In this document: positions 34,721 through 43,726 of the stretch, piece after piece
Numbering within the stretch: the stretch's first letter is position 1
How the letters are laid out: every line of letters begins with the position of its first letter
DNA from: Mucilaginibacter sp.
Lineage (GTDB): Bacteria; Bacteroidota; Bacteroidia; Sphingobacteriales; Sphingobacteriaceae
Assembly (NCBI RefSeq): GCF_028288205.1
Contig: NZ_JAQBOD010000042.1
Coordinates: forward strand, 1-64,000
DNA length: 64,000 nt
Direction of reading: 5' to 3'
The notes under the pieces: generated by a model
The model's database searches: none
What the model was told of the DNA's origin: nothing
The model's input: only the letters and a program-made list of their open reading frames with translations
Position numbers and translations under genes: made by a program

Positions 34721-35359
34721 TTATGTATTTAATAGTTTCTCAATTGGTTTAGGCAGCGCGAACAGGCTTTGAGTTGTTACGCGGCTATACCAGTCGCCGC
34801 CGAGGCGGGCAACATGGTCAAAGTTTGCTTGTATGGGTTTACCTGCTTCGTCCAGCAGGTCTTCTCTAAAATGTATAGTTTTAATTTCGGCTAATACCAG
34901 GTTGCCCGCACCAGGGCCATCGCCCAATGGAATGATCTGTTTAATAATACACTCCAGCTGCACCGGCGATTCGGCAACACGTGGCGGTTTTATATGCAGC
35001 GATGCCAGCTCTGTTAAACCTACTTCGTGAAACTCATTTACACCTTTTGGATATTCGGCACTGGCCTGGTTTACTTTATAAACGATTTTATGGTCCACAA
35101 TATTTATAACGCATTCCGCAACTTCCTGCACATTCTCTAAAGTATGCTTGGTAGTATTATCCCGAATCCTTCGTGACGGCGAAAATATGCACACAGGGGG
35201 GTTAGCACTAAATAAATTGAAGAAGCTAAAGGGGCTCAAATTAACTCTGCCATCTTTATCAATTGTTGAAACCAGCGCAATTGGCCTGGGCGCAATAGCA
35301 TGCAGCAGGTAACTGTGTACCTGTGCTGTGCTCATTTCATTGGTTTCAAAGCTTTTCAT
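34721..35359 (-). CDS. Flavin reductase-like FMN-binding protein
   Basis: The 212-aa protein has the flavin reductase-like fold: APRPIALVSTIDKDGRVNLS PFSFFNLF near the N-terminus (binding FMN phosphate) and FDHVARLGGDWYSRV near the C-terminus. It lies between fahA and hmgA with 4-nt gaps on both sides, so it is part of the tyrosine pathway operon. A role is not established; it might supply reduced flavin or recycle a by-product. Confidence 0.85.
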   Translation of the reverse strand: MKSFETNEMSTAQVHSYLLHAIAPRPIALVSTIDKDGRVNLSPFSFFNLFSANPPVCIFSPSRRIRDNTTKHTLENVQEVAECVINIVDHKIVYKVNQASAEYPKGVNEFHEVGLTELASLHIKPPRVAESPVQLECIIKQIIPLGDGPGAGNLVLAEIKTIHFREDLLDEAGKPIQANFDHVARLGGDWYSRVTTQSLFALPKPIEKLLNT

Positions 35360-35363
35360 GCGC

Positions 35364-36359
35364 TTATTTCTTTAATCTTAGTATTGACCAATTAGTCGGT
35401 TCGGCTATAATTGTATTTTTTAGGGCTCCCAGGCCGGTAATCTCCATTTCCACCTCGTCGCCATTTTTCAGCCATTGGGTTTGATAGTTGGGGTCGTTTA
35501 ATAACCCTGTTCCATTAAGTTCAAGGAAACAACCCGTACCCACCGTACCCGAACCGATAACATCTCCCGGATAAATAGTACAGCCGTAGGATGCCCGCTC
35601 AATGATCTCGGCAAATGTCCAGTCCATATCTGCCATATTACCTTTAGAAACTTCTATGTCGTTAACCTTGCAGGTCATTTCCAGGTTATAGCTGGTACCA
35701 GTATGCCCCGGTTTAGCATTTACTTTATAATTCTCCAGTTCATCAGGTGTAATCAGCCACGGGCCAATAACCGTAGCAAAATCCTTTCCTTTAGCAGGCC
35801 CGAGGTTTAAAAGCATTTCTTCCATTTGCAGGGTACGCGCGCTCATATCATTCATTACCATATAGCCGGCTATGTAACTATCCGCTTTGTCTGCTTTTAT
35901 ATTTCTTCCTTGTTTGCCAATAACAATAGCTACTTCTAATTCAAAATCAAGCTTGTTAAAATGATCGGGCATACATGCAATATCACCCGGCCCATAAATA
36001 GCCTGGTGATTGGTAAAATAAAAAACAGGGTATTGATCAAACTCCTTTATCATTTCCAATCCGCGGTTGCGGCGCGCTGCTGCTACATGCTGCCTAAAAG
36101 CATAACCGTCACGACATGAGGCCGGCTTAGGTACCGGAGCCAACAGTTCATAATTTTCTACCGCTTTAATGTCTATTTGTTGTGACCGCAGCCCGGCTTC
36201 AATAATCGCGGCTTTTTTCATCGAGGTCTCACCATCTCTTAAAAACTCGTTCATGTTGTCTGGTATAGATGGGTCACAGGTATTCAAATCATATAGTTTA
36301 TCATCTACAATAATGCCCAGGCCATCCCAATACACGGTTTTATAAGTAGCAAGTTTCAT
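35364..36359 (-). CDS. Fumarylacetoacetase family hydrolase
   Basis: The 331-aa protein has an FAH C-terminal domain with DFELEVAIVIGKQGRNIKAD (metal-binding Glu residues), GPAKGKDFATVIGPWLITPD and GSGTVGTGCFLELNG. In this neighbourhood it should split fumarylacetoacetate into fumarate and acetoacetate, completing tyrosine breakdown. No maleylacetoacetate isomerase gene is seen nearby. It is the first gene of the operon, and the gap to the divergent Lrp-type gene holds palindromes. Confidence 0.93.
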   Translation of the reverse strand: MKLATYKTVYWDGLGIIVDDKLYDLNTCDPSIPDNMNEFLRDGETSMKKAAIIEAGLRSQQIDIKAVENYELLAPVPKPASCRDGYAFRQHVAAARRNRGLEMIKEFDQYPVFYFTNHQAIYGPGDIACMPDHFNKLDFELEVAIVIGKQGRNIKADKADSYIAGYMVMNDMSARTLQMEEMLLNLGPAKGKDFATVIGPWLITPDELENYKVNAKPGHTGTSYNLEMTCKVNDIEVSKGNMADMDWTFAEIIERASYGCTIYPGDVIGSGTVGTGCFLELNGTGLLNDPNYQTQWLKNGDEVEMEITGLGALKNTIIAEPTNWSILRLKK

Positions 36360-36449
36360 TTAGTTTCTTCTTAAACAGGCTGGATTATATTAATAACAAC
36401 AATCCCAATTTCAATTAGTTTGTATACCGGCCTGTGTATTGGTTTATAA

Positions 36450-36478
36450 TTCTATGTAAATTTGAGAATTTACAGAAT
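36450..36478. promoter_or_regulatory. Palindrome, candidate operator of the Lrp-type regulator
   Basis: TTCTATGTAAAT (36450-36461) and ATTTACAGAA (36468-36477) are inverted with a single inserted base and a short centre. It lies in the 230-bp gap between fahA and the regulator gene, as expected for an Lrp/AsnC site. Confidence 0.5.
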
Positions 36479-36510
36479 AATTAACCGCATATTTGTATAT
36501 AATCAGCTAT

Positions 36511-36542
36511 CTGTCCTGCTTTTTAGAATCAATGCAGGACAA
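36511..36542. promoter_or_regulatory. Second palindrome in the fahA-lrp gap
   Basis: GTCCTGC (36513-36519) and GCAGGAC (36534-36540) are exact inverse copies 14 nt apart, about 50 bp before the regulator start. It could be a second operator or a leader hairpin. Confidence 0.4.
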
Positions 36543-36589
36543 ATAACAGTTTAGTGGGATGTATTTATAACTTTTCCGTATAGTTACTT

Positions 36590-37060
36590 ATGTTAAATAA
36601 ATTAGATGCTGTAGATATCCATATCCTGCAAATTCTACAGGATAATGCCCGCCTTACTAATAAAGAAATTGGCGAAAGGCTGCACAAAAGCGCAAGCGCT
36701 ATTAACGACCGTATCCGCCGGATGCAGGAGCAAGGGTATATTAAAAAATATGTGGCCGTACTTGACAATAAAAAGATAGGCCGCGGCCTAATTGCTTTTA
36801 CCCACGTGCAGCTTAGGGACCACAGTAAGGAAACGCTGAATTATTTTGAAAATGAAATTGTAAAACTGCCCGAGGTGCTGGAGTGCTATCACATGTCTGG
36901 CCAATATGATTTTATTTTGAGGGTAGCCGTAAAAGACCTGGATGCCTACCATCAATTTTTGATGAACCATTTATTTGAGACCGTACCCTTAGGTTCACTG
37001 CAAAGCACATTTGTAATGCGCGAGGCTAAGGCAGAAATGGCTTACCCTATACAGCCATAA
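36590..37060 (+). CDS. Lrp/AsnC family transcriptional regulator
   Basis: The 156-aa protein has an N-terminal winged helix (LDAVDIHILQILQDNARLTN, KEIGERLHKSASAINDRIRR, about residues 4-48) and a C-terminal RAM effector domain (about 70-150; VLECYHMSGQYDFILRVAVK). Lrp-type regulators sense amino acids or their keto acids. Its divergent position to the phenylalanine/tyrosine operon suggests control of that operon, like HmgR/PhhR elsewhere but of a different family. The link is inferred from position. Confidence 0.93.
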   Translation: MLNKLDAVDIHILQILQDNARLTNKEIGERLHKSASAINDRIRRMQEQGYIKKYVAVLDNKKIGRGLIAFTHVQLRDHSKETLNYFENEIVKLPEVLECYHMSGQYDFILRVAVKDLDAYHQFLMNHLFETVPLGSLQSTFVMREAKAEMAYPIQP

Positions 37061-37414
37061 ACGGTTATTTAATCAAAAATAAGTTATTTCAAATATAGTC
37101 GGCATACAAGGTTTTTTCTGTTTTTACAGCTTTACTCCAACAATGAAACCTTTTATCACAAACACACGTTAAACCACTATTAGCCAATTAATTATAAAGT
37201 CAAAAAAAGACTTTAGCCTACCTAATATCTATTGATTAAATAATTTTTTTATAGCTGAAGTCATCTATCACTAAAAGGCATCAGTTTAACCTAAATTAAA
37301 TAATCCTATGGCTCGCCTTATTTTAATTCCTCCTTAAAAGGAAAAAGGAATTCCTGTATCCAAAAAATTTAATCAATTTATTTTATTTAATCAATTATTA
37401 TTAAACTTAATTAA
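37061..37414. other. A+T-rich intergenic region without a gene
   Basis: I see no open frame or promoter of good quality. AATTCCTCCTTAAAAGGAAA followed by AAGGAATT near 37325-37352 is an imperfect stem that might end the lrp transcript or structure the leader of the next gene. The last 60 bases are nearly pure A/T. Confidence 0.4.
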
Positions 37415-39148
37415 ATGAGAAAAGTAAACATAATCTGCTTAACAGCAATAATGGGATTGGCTGTTGGTTGTTCAAAAAACGAACTCAAAAACAGCGTCGT
37501 TGATGGAACAAAGCTAAACACTTCAAATAATACCGGAATTAGCCTCGTGGCTTCACCGGTAGGTGATGTTGTAGGAAAAATAGTTGTAGGCTATCAAGGT
37601 TGGTTTTCGGCTACCGGAGACGGGTCGCCAAATAACCATTGGGTTCATTGGGCTGGTAACGCCGGCGGAATAGCGCCATATCCCGCACATCAAACGTTTG
37701 AACTTTGGCCCGATGTTAGGGAGTATACAACCACCTACCAAACCGGGTATGCCGCTTTGGGTAACGGGCAACCCGCTAAATTATTTTCGCCATGGGATGC
37801 TCAAACTGTTAACACTCATTTTTTGTGGATGCAGCAATATGGCATTGATTGTGCCGCCCTGCAACGTTTTGGCAAGGGAAATACACAGCTTGATGGTATA
37901 GCTACCAGGGTAATGAACGCCGCACAAACTTATGGAAGAAAGTTTTATGTGATGTACGATATATCCGGCTGGACCAACTTCCAAACAGAAATAAAAACAG
38001 ATTGGACCAATGATATTGTTGGCACGCTAAACCTAACATCGTCTACCGCTTATGCCAAACAAAATGGCAAACCTGTGGTATGCATCTGGGGCGTTGGTGT
38101 TTCTGGCAGGCCCGGTAATGTTACGTCGTGGACAGACGTTATAAACTATTTTAAAACCCAGGGATGTTATGTAATTGTAGGCGGCCCAAGAGACTGGCGC
38201 ACCCAAACAGCCAATTTGCCGGCATTTACTGCTGCTAATATGGTAATGCCATGGGCAACAGGTAGTTTTAATGGTGTGGCAGGCGCAGATAGTTATGTGC
38301 CAACCTTAACGGCCGATTTTGCTTATTGTAACTCGAATAACATGGATTATCAGGCCGAGGCATTTCCGGGTTTTGCATGGTCAAACTGGAATGGCGGTGC
38401 ACCCAACCAGATACCAAGGCTTCACGGTGATTTTTTATGGGAACAGTTCGCCAACATCAGGAACCAGGGAATACCCAATGTTTATGTAGGGATGTTTGAC
38501 GAGTATGATGAGGGTACTGCCATTGCTAAAGCGGCAGAAGATGTCTCCATGATACCAACCAATCAATATTTTTTAACGCTTGACGCGGATGGTACACATG
38601 TTTCTTCTGATTTTTATTTGCGCCTGGCAAATGATGGCGCCCAAATGATAAAAGGTATAACGCCATTAGTATGGAGCCATCCTACCCAGCATGTGCTAGG
38701 AGGGTATCTTGACCACTGCGATGCTACAACCGGATGGCTATCAGCAAATACATTAAGCGTTAATACAAGCGATAAAAAGGAAGGAACGGGTTCGCTTCAG
38801 GCTGTTGGTAGTGGTACAGATGAATTTAAAAAAACTTTTTCTGCCTTTAATACCGGAGCAACCGCAGCCAATGGCTCTATTGATTTTTGGTACTATGTAT
38901 CTGATGTTACCAAGTTTAGTGCTTCAAACCAAATTGAACTTGGAAGCGGTGGCGGTCCTGATGTAAATGAATATAACTGGAGCATTGGCACCGTTGTAAA
39001 TGGCTGGAACCACATTGTTAAAACATTTAGTTCTGCAGGTACAACGGGCGGTACGCCTAATTTAAATGCAATTAACTGGTTCCGTATATATCATGCTAAA
39101 ACAGCAAGCATAACAACCAAAGTTGATGCTATACAAATATTGCATTAA
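37415..39148 (+). CDS. GH71/GH99-like lipoprotein with C-terminal binding domain
   Basis: The 577-aa protein starts with a lipoprotein signal (MRKVNIICLTAIMGLAVGCS, Cys19). The main domain (about 45-410) resembles the endo-acting GH71/GH99 clan: KIVVGYQGWFSATGDGSPNN, HWVHWAG, FELWPDVREY, YGIDCAALQRFGKG, KFYVMYDISGW and NVYVGMFDEYDEGTAIAKAA. Known members cleave alpha-1,3-glucan or alpha-mannan. Residues about 430-577 form a jelly-roll-like domain (GGYLDHCDATTGW, GSIDFWYYVSD), probably for glycan binding. Substrate unknown. It is a single gene followed by a terminator. Confidence 0.82.
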   Translation: MRKVNIICLTAIMGLAVGCSKNELKNSVVDGTKLNTSNNTGISLVASPVGDVVGKIVVGYQGWFSATGDGSPNNHWVHWAGNAGGIAPYPAHQTFELWPDVREYTTTYQTGYAALGNGQPAKLFSPWDAQTVNTHFLWMQQYGIDCAALQRFGKGNTQLDGIATRVMNAAQTYGRKFYVMYDISGWTNFQTEIKTDWTNDIVGTLNLTSSTAYAKQNGKPVVCIWGVGVSGRPGNVTSWTDVINYFKTQGCYVIVGGPRDWRTQTANLPAFTAANMVMPWATGSFNGVAGADSYVPTLTADFAYCNSNNMDYQAEAFPGFAWSNWNGGAPNQIPRLHGDFLWEQFANIRNQGIPNVYVGMFDEYDEGTAIAKAAEDVSMIPTNQYFLTLDADGTHVSSDFYLRLANDGAQMIKGITPLVWSHPTQHVLGGYLDHCDATTGWLSANTLSVNTSDKKEGTGSLQAVGSGTDEFKKTFSAFNTGATAANGSIDFWYYVSDVTKFSASNQIELGSGGGPDVNEYNWSIGTVVNGWNHIVKTFSSAGTTGGTPNLNAINWFRIYHAKTASITTKVDAIQILH

Positions 39149-39173
39149 ATTAATAACAAGTAAATAAACACAC

Positions 39174-39210
39174 AAAAGCCAGCCATCTTTTACAGAGACT
39201 GGTTTTTGTT
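39174..39210. terminator. Terminator after the GH71/99-like gene
   Basis: AAAAGCCAG and CTGGTTTTT pair with one G-T pair across an 18-nt loop, followed by TTTTTGTT. It sits 25 nt after the stop and can serve both this gene and the convergent lipoprotein gene. Confidence 0.65.
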
Positions 39211-39222
39211 ATTAAATATTTA

Positions 39223-40005
39223 TCACCCTGCGGTTACCTCGGCTGTAATCAGATTAACGGTATATAATTTAGTTTGATTGCCGGTACTTATAGAAAGGTG
39301 CGCTATATGGTTACTCAAAAAAGTAATTGTACCTGTAAACACACTCGAATAACCACTAAAAGGTGTGGTAGGGTCAAGGTTTTTTACTTGTGCCGTAAAC
39401 ATTGCTGTACCGGATATTATATCGGCAGTACCACTGCTAATATCAACTTTAACACCACTTAAAACATATTTGGTATCTATGTTATTGTACTGCGTAACAA
39501 CATGTGATGTATTAAGTACAGATGTGTGAAACGATGTGCTGATAGAACCTTCTACAGAAGATATTTTGTTGGTTTGGTTAAGTGCTTTTACCAAATAATT
39601 TTGGGTCAATATACTAGCATTAGCAAATAAAGGCCCCGTTTCTGCATTGGTTATGCTGTCAGCCAGTAAATAACTGTCAACTACATTGGCGGTACAACCA
39701 TAAGTAAATTTAAAGTGACTGACAAATTTTCTAACGGTATCGCCTGCAGTTTGGTTGTAAGTATAGGTCGTATCAACGGTATAACCACAAAAAGGATTGC
39801 CGCTGCCAGGGGCATTTATTCCATCATTGATATTAGCGCCGCCGTACTGGCCTAATAATGAATTGTAAAAGCCAACGGCTATTTGTTTACTTAAATCAGG
39901 CGAATTAAAATAGGTGGTTGATGACGATTGCCCCTTTTTACAAGCAATATAAACACAGGCTACAGTTACCAGCAACGCTATTATATATTTAAGTATTGCT
40001 TTCAT
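39223..40005 (-). CDS. Lipoprotein of unknown function
   Basis: The 260-aa protein has a lipoprotein signal with lipobox VYIACKK (Cys about residue 22). The mature part is rich in Ser, Thr and Asn and beta-prone (YTVDTTYTYNQTAGDTVRKF, SISTSFHTSVLNTSHVVTQY, FSGYSSVFTGTITFLSNH). I recognise no family. It sits between the GH71/99-like gene and the type IX cluster and is not clearly cotranscribed with either. Confidence 0.75.
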   Translation of the reverse strand: MKAILKYIIALLVTVACVYIACKKGQSSSTTYFNSPDLSKQIAVGFYNSLLGQYGGANINDGINAPGSGNPFCGYTVDTTYTYNQTAGDTVRKFVSHFKFTYGCTANVVDSYLLADSITNAETGPLFANASILTQNYLVKALNQTNKISSVEGSISTSFHTSVLNTSHVVTQYNNIDTKYVLSGVKVDISSGTADIISGTAMFTAQVKNLDPTTPFSGYSSVFTGTITFLSNHIAHLSISTGNQTKLYTVNLITAEVTAG

Positions 40006-40126
40006 GATAAAGTTTTAACATACAATTGAACAACACAATTACAGCAAATGAATTAGTTATGTAAAACATCCTCCTTTAATATTAGGGCTCTTTTTTGATG
40101 TTATATTATACTGTTATAAAATTTTA

Positions 40127-41128
40127 TTAAAAATAACACTTCCGCGTAGGGTCATTAAACCGCGAACGTGAACTTGCGCTGTTTTTCAAAAGAAAGCCTA
40201 TAGATAATTCATGCGAGCCGTATCCTAAGCTGCCCAGTTTATTAAGCGAATAATCAAAAGCATAACCTATACGTACACTTTCTGTAGCAAAAAACTCTAC
40301 CAATGCTACCGCCGCGCTTGAATTTGGCAGGCCCGACGGAAGGTTAGGCTTATTATAAATAGTTATACCTGTTCTGTAAGTCGCACCCAGCCAAAGCTTT
40401 TCATTTAATAATAAAAAGGCATTAATATCCATACTGGTTGGTGCGGTTTGGGTATCTTTTATTAAAATGGATGGTTTAAATTTTGTTTGCTCATTTAGAT
40501 CAAAAAGAGCACCTATGGTAAAATATTCATGTGGTTTTGGGATAGGCACCCCCAATGCTACGGCATTTGCGGAATTGATGGTATACTGCGGCAACAGATT
40601 ATCAACCGACGCCCCTATAAAATAACTGTCATTAGTATATAAAACACCAAGCCGCGCATCGGGCGACAGGAAGCTATGATAGCCGGTAGGAATATAATTA
40701 TCACCGGTTTGTACCGGGTTTAATTTATTGCCGTCAAGACCAGCTTGTATAATTCCGAGACCTAATCCAAATGCCAGCCGGGAGTTTTCATCTTCTCCTA
40801 TTTGTATACGATAGGCATAGTTGGTATAAACGGCAACATTGCTTTGTGCCCCTATATTATCACGCTGCAATAACAGCCCCAACCCTACCTTATCGTTAGC
40901 TACGGCACCATCAGCAGCAATAGAAACCGTTGTAGGCGCACCTGTCAAACCGGTCCATTGCGAGCGGAAAAAGCTATTAACATAAAAATCACTTTTGTAA
41001 CCTGCATAAGCGGGATTAATGTACAAGCCATTAAAAATATACTGGCTAAATTGCGCATCCTGCTGAGCACTTGCTGTAATAAATGAAAATGCTAAAACAA
41101 ATAGAAGCAGTGTTTTTTTCATCATCAT
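40127..41128 (-). CDS. PorP/SprF family type IX secretion-associated outer membrane protein
   Basis: The 333-aa protein has a signal peptide (MMMKKTLLLFVLAFSFITASA) and PorP/SprF motifs: QDAQFSQYIFNGLYINPAYA right after it, FFRSQWTGLTGAPTT, GVLYTNDSYFIGASVDNLLP and VRIGYAFDYSLNKL. In Flavobacterium SprF is needed to deliver the SprB adhesin through the type IX system; paralogues pair with neighbouring surface proteins carrying a gliding-type C-terminal domain. It overlaps the upstream gene by 4 nt (ATGA), which fits that pairing. Confidence 0.95.
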   Translation of the reverse strand: MMMKKTLLLFVLAFSFITASAQQDAQFSQYIFNGLYINPAYAGYKSDFYVNSFFRSQWTGLTGAPTTVSIAADGAVANDKVGLGLLLQRDNIGAQSNVAVYTNYAYRIQIGEDENSRLAFGLGLGIIQAGLDGNKLNPVQTGDNYIPTGYHSFLSPDARLGVLYTNDSYFIGASVDNLLPQYTINSANAVALGVPIPKPHEYFTIGALFDLNEQTKFKPSILIKDTQTAPTSMDINAFLLLNEKLWLGATYRTGITIYNKPNLPSGLPNSSAAVALVEFFATESVRIGYAFDYSLNKLGSLGYGSHELSIGFLLKNSASSRSRFNDPTRKCYF

Positions 41129-42090
41129 ATCCTTGTTCTTAAAAGAGTTATATAACCCTTATAAACATCCCAAACGCCAGCCTTGTTTTTTGCCTTAAGC
41201 ACATAGAAATAGGTGCCCTCAACCATTCCCTGGCCATCCCAGTCGTTTTGATAATTTGTTTTTTGGTAAATAGTGTTGCCCCATCTGTTCATTATAGTTA
41301 GTTCGGTATCAGAATAGGTTTCTAAGCCGGGTATTACAAATTTATCATTCACGCCATCGCCATTAGGAGTAAATATATTTGGTATTACTAATGGATAAAC
41401 TTGCTGAACGGTTTGGTCAATATTGTTTGCCATTATAGGATCCAACTCTTTCCCCTTAATATCAACTGTACTTTTTACCACACCCGGGGTTAAAGCCTTA
41501 ACGGTTATAACTAATTTGGTAGGAACATTTTCTGCTAACGTACTAATGCTCCAGGTTAGTTTACGAGTGGTAATATCATAGGTTACTGTACCATTGCTGG
41601 TTATTTGTGGTACATAAACCAAGTTAGACGGAATAATATAGCTTACTTCTACATTAGTTCCATTAATTTGGCTATTGTTATTAGCAGTTAATAGATAATC
41701 AAAACTATCACCAAGCTGAACATGGGTGTTAGTTGATTGGATAGAAATCTGCAAATCAACTGCTGTATCGGGCTTTACAACCGAATTAACAATAACACGT
41801 ACTGCATTTGACATATTAGATGGGCAACCGGCATTATTAAGAGCAACTACACTATATAAACCCGCAGAATTTGCTGTATAATCTTTTTTTACTGCTCCAG
41901 CTATTTCGTTTCCGTCTTTATCCCATTGATAGGCCGATGCGCGGTCTGCATTGGCGTGTAGAACAATAGTTGCCCCTTGGTTGATCGTATAAGAAGGATA
42001 CCCCCCCGGGTTTCCCGAGGTTTGTGAGTACGCTAAGCTTGTAATGATCAACAATGCGCAAAAAACTATTGTTCTACACAGATGCTTCAT
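41125..42090 (-). CDS. Surface protein with Ig-like, DUF11-like and gliding-motility C-terminal (type B) domains
   Basis: After a signal peptide (MKHLCRTIVFCALLIITSLA) comes an Ig-like part (TINQGATIVLHANADRASAY, YQWDKDGNEIAGA), a DUF11-like repeat (about 120-215; VQLGDSFDYLLTANNNSQIN) and the CHU_C/type B secretion domain (about 235-321; NIFTPNGDGVNDKFVIPGLE, IMNRWGNTIYQKTNY, GTYFYVLKAKN). The last domain directs export by the type IX system. At 321 aa it is small for this class. Its ATG overlaps the stop of the truncated paralogue upstream. Confidence 0.93.
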   Translation of the reverse strand: MKHLCRTIVFCALLIITSLAYSQTSGNPGGYPSYTINQGATIVLHANADRASAYQWDKDGNEIAGAVKKDYTANSAGLYSVVALNNAGCPSNMSNAVRVIVNSVVKPDTAVDLQISIQSTNTHVQLGDSFDYLLTANNNSQINGTNVEVSYIIPSNLVYVPQITSNGTVTYDITTRKLTWSISTLAENVPTKLVITVKALTPGVVKSTVDIKGKELDPIMANNIDQTVQQVYPLVIPNIFTPNGDGVNDKFVIPGLETYSDTELTIMNRWGNTIYQKTNYQNDWDGQGMVEGTYFYVLKAKNKAGVWDVYKGYITLLRTRI

Positions 42091-42362
42091 TAAGATAAAT
42101 GCCCCCTATTAATTTTGAATATTCCAAAATTCAAACTGTTTAATTTGCTGTATACTTTTTGTTTTGCTCCATTTATTTCTGTTCCGTCTTTATGCCATTG
42201 ATAGGCCAATGCATTAACTGAGGCCCCATGTAAGACAATCGCCGTCCCCTCGTTGATCGTAAAAGTTGGCAAGGAGGGTATTCCCAAAGTTCGGGAATAC
42301 CCTTTTGCACTTATAATGATCAACACCCCCCACATCACAATTGCCTTATTTAAATACTTCAT
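42090..42362 (-). pseudogene. Truncated tandem copy of the 5' end of the type IX surface gene
   Basis: Its 90 residues align with the N-terminus of the next gene: signal peptide, then LPTFTINEGTAIVLHGASVN and YQWHKDGTEINGAKQKVY against YQWDKDGNEIAGAVKKDY. After about residue 75 the similarity ends and the frame stops, so it lacks the Ig-like remainder and the secretion domain. It could still be expressed as a short secreted peptide, but a broken duplicate is more likely. Confidence 0.75.
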
Positions 42363-42401
42363 GGTTATAACAGCCTACCTTGTAAGCCGTATTTTAACGG
42401 T

Positions 42402-43100
42402 TTAATTAACGGTAATGGCAGGCTGTCCTGGTAATGGTACTATTAAAATACTTTGGGAAGGACTTACTGAACAGCTGCTATTAAGGGCGTATGATATATT
42501 TACAGCATAGTTTAGAGTTGTATTAACCACTACTGTTGGACTCGATACAGTTAAAGTATTGCCTGTTTGAGCAGGGCTAATCGGCGTTCCGCCCAGTGTC
42601 CACTGATAATTAAGTGTATACCCTGTTGGCGCGGTTACATTTGCCGTTAACACGGTACTTCCGACTCCGGAGCATAAAGTAGTAAAGGTAGCTGTAACCG
42701 CAGCATTAATCGGCGGAAGTACATATACCTTAATCATATTAGACATTGGGGATAAACAACCATTAGCATTTTCTGTAACTAACCTGTACTCATAGTACCC
42801 AGGTGCACCGGATGCTTCTGAATAGTTTATGCCGGTTTGAGCGGTTGCTTCCTGCGTGCTTCCGCCAATAATTTTATACCAATGATACTTGGTATAAGCT
42901 GCGCCGCCAGCAGCCGGATCTCCAGGGCCCGATAGAGAAATAGATGTGCCAGAGCATACAAATTTATCGGCATCGGCCGTTACTGTAGGGATTGGGGTAG
43001 TAGTGCTTGGGCCGGCTGTTACCTGTGCTGATGCTACTTTGGTTAAAATAACCAACAATAATATCAATATTGATTTTAGGATTAAGTAATGCTTTTTCAT
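42402..43100 (-). CDS. Secreted Ig-like/PKD-type surface protein without sorting domain
   Basis: The 232-aa protein has a signal peptide (MKKHYLILKSILILLLVILT... to ASA) and two Ig-like modules: KFVCSGTSISLSGPGDPAAG with YHWYKIIGG and ENANGCLSPMSNMIKVYV, then TLCSGVGSTVLTANVTAP with NYQWTLGGTPISPAQTGN. Such modules usually sit inside giant adhesins; here the protein ends after two with no type IX sorting domain, so export to the surface is doubtful. It is in line with the other cluster genes on the minus strand. Confidence 0.75.
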   Translation of the reverse strand: MKKHYLILKSILILLLVILTKVASAQVTAGPSTTTPIPTVTADADKFVCSGTSISLSGPGDPAAGGAAYTKYHWYKIIGGSTQEATAQTGINYSEASGAPGYYEYRLVTENANGCLSPMSNMIKVYVLPPINAAVTATFTTLCSGVGSTVLTANVTAPTGYTLNYQWTLGGTPISPAQTGNTLTVSSPTVVVNTTLNYAVNISYALNSSCSVSPSQSILIVPLPGQPAITVN

Positions 43101-43145
43101 GTTGTATTAGTTTTAGGGTAGGTTTAATTAGTGCGTTATTTACGA

Positions 43146-43379
43146 TTATGATATGCCCGGCTTTGCGGGGTTTGAATTAATAGTTACAGTTGTTTGCTGA
43201 GGCGGTGATGTACAGCCTGTGCTTTTATTTTGCTTTGTTATGAAATAGGGACTAACTGAAATGTTTTTTGGTGAAGGCGATACAGAGATTCCGGCAAAAA
43301 AAATCTTAGCAATCCCCGACAGGAGAAAGCCACACAATAAATTTAGTTTACTAGTTAGTATTAACACACACATAATCAA
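43146..43379 (-). pseudogene. Internally deleted copy of the 43727-46024 surface gene
   Basis: The 77-residue frame ends in QNKSTGCTSPPQQTTVTINS then NPAKPGIS, nearly identical to the C-terminus of the 765-aa protein (EQNKSTGCTSLPQPTTVTIS). The region before its ATG also resembles the region before that gene (CGTGTATTTATGTATAAGTG here, CGTGTATTTATATATAAGTG there). It therefore keeps both ends of the larger gene and has lost the middle. Confidence 0.75.
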
Positions 43380-43726
43380 CCATGTATTTAATTAACAGGC
43401 AACACGTTTTACGTGTATTTATGTATAAGTGTTACGGGAGTTAAAAAAAAACTGAAAAAAGCTGCATTTTATTGAATAATATTAGCCTGGCAGGATAAAT
43501 AATTTTAATAAAATATGACAAGTAAACCAATCGAATTAAACATACTTTATTGATTATTAATGATTTATATAAACAATAATTAACAATAGTTATTAACATC
43601 TGTTTATAATGAATAGGCTGATCATTAAACAAGGGATAGTAAGCAAGCCAAATATTAACCGTTTGGTTAACAAATGATTAACAGGAGTTACTTATATAGC
43701 GAATTTAATTAGCGTTATACTTATGA
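43380..43726. other. A+T-rich gap between a surface gene and its deleted copy
   Basis: No credible gene. The part next to the deleted copy (about 43381-43440) is the duplicated upstream region described there. The rest is A/T-rich with no clear promoter; the 63-codon minus-strand frame at 43441-43632 has no recognisable feature. Confidence 0.5.

Noticed and set aside
43441..43632. 63-aa minus-strand frame
   Set aside because: Low-complexity A/T-rich sequence between a gene and its deleted copy; no features.
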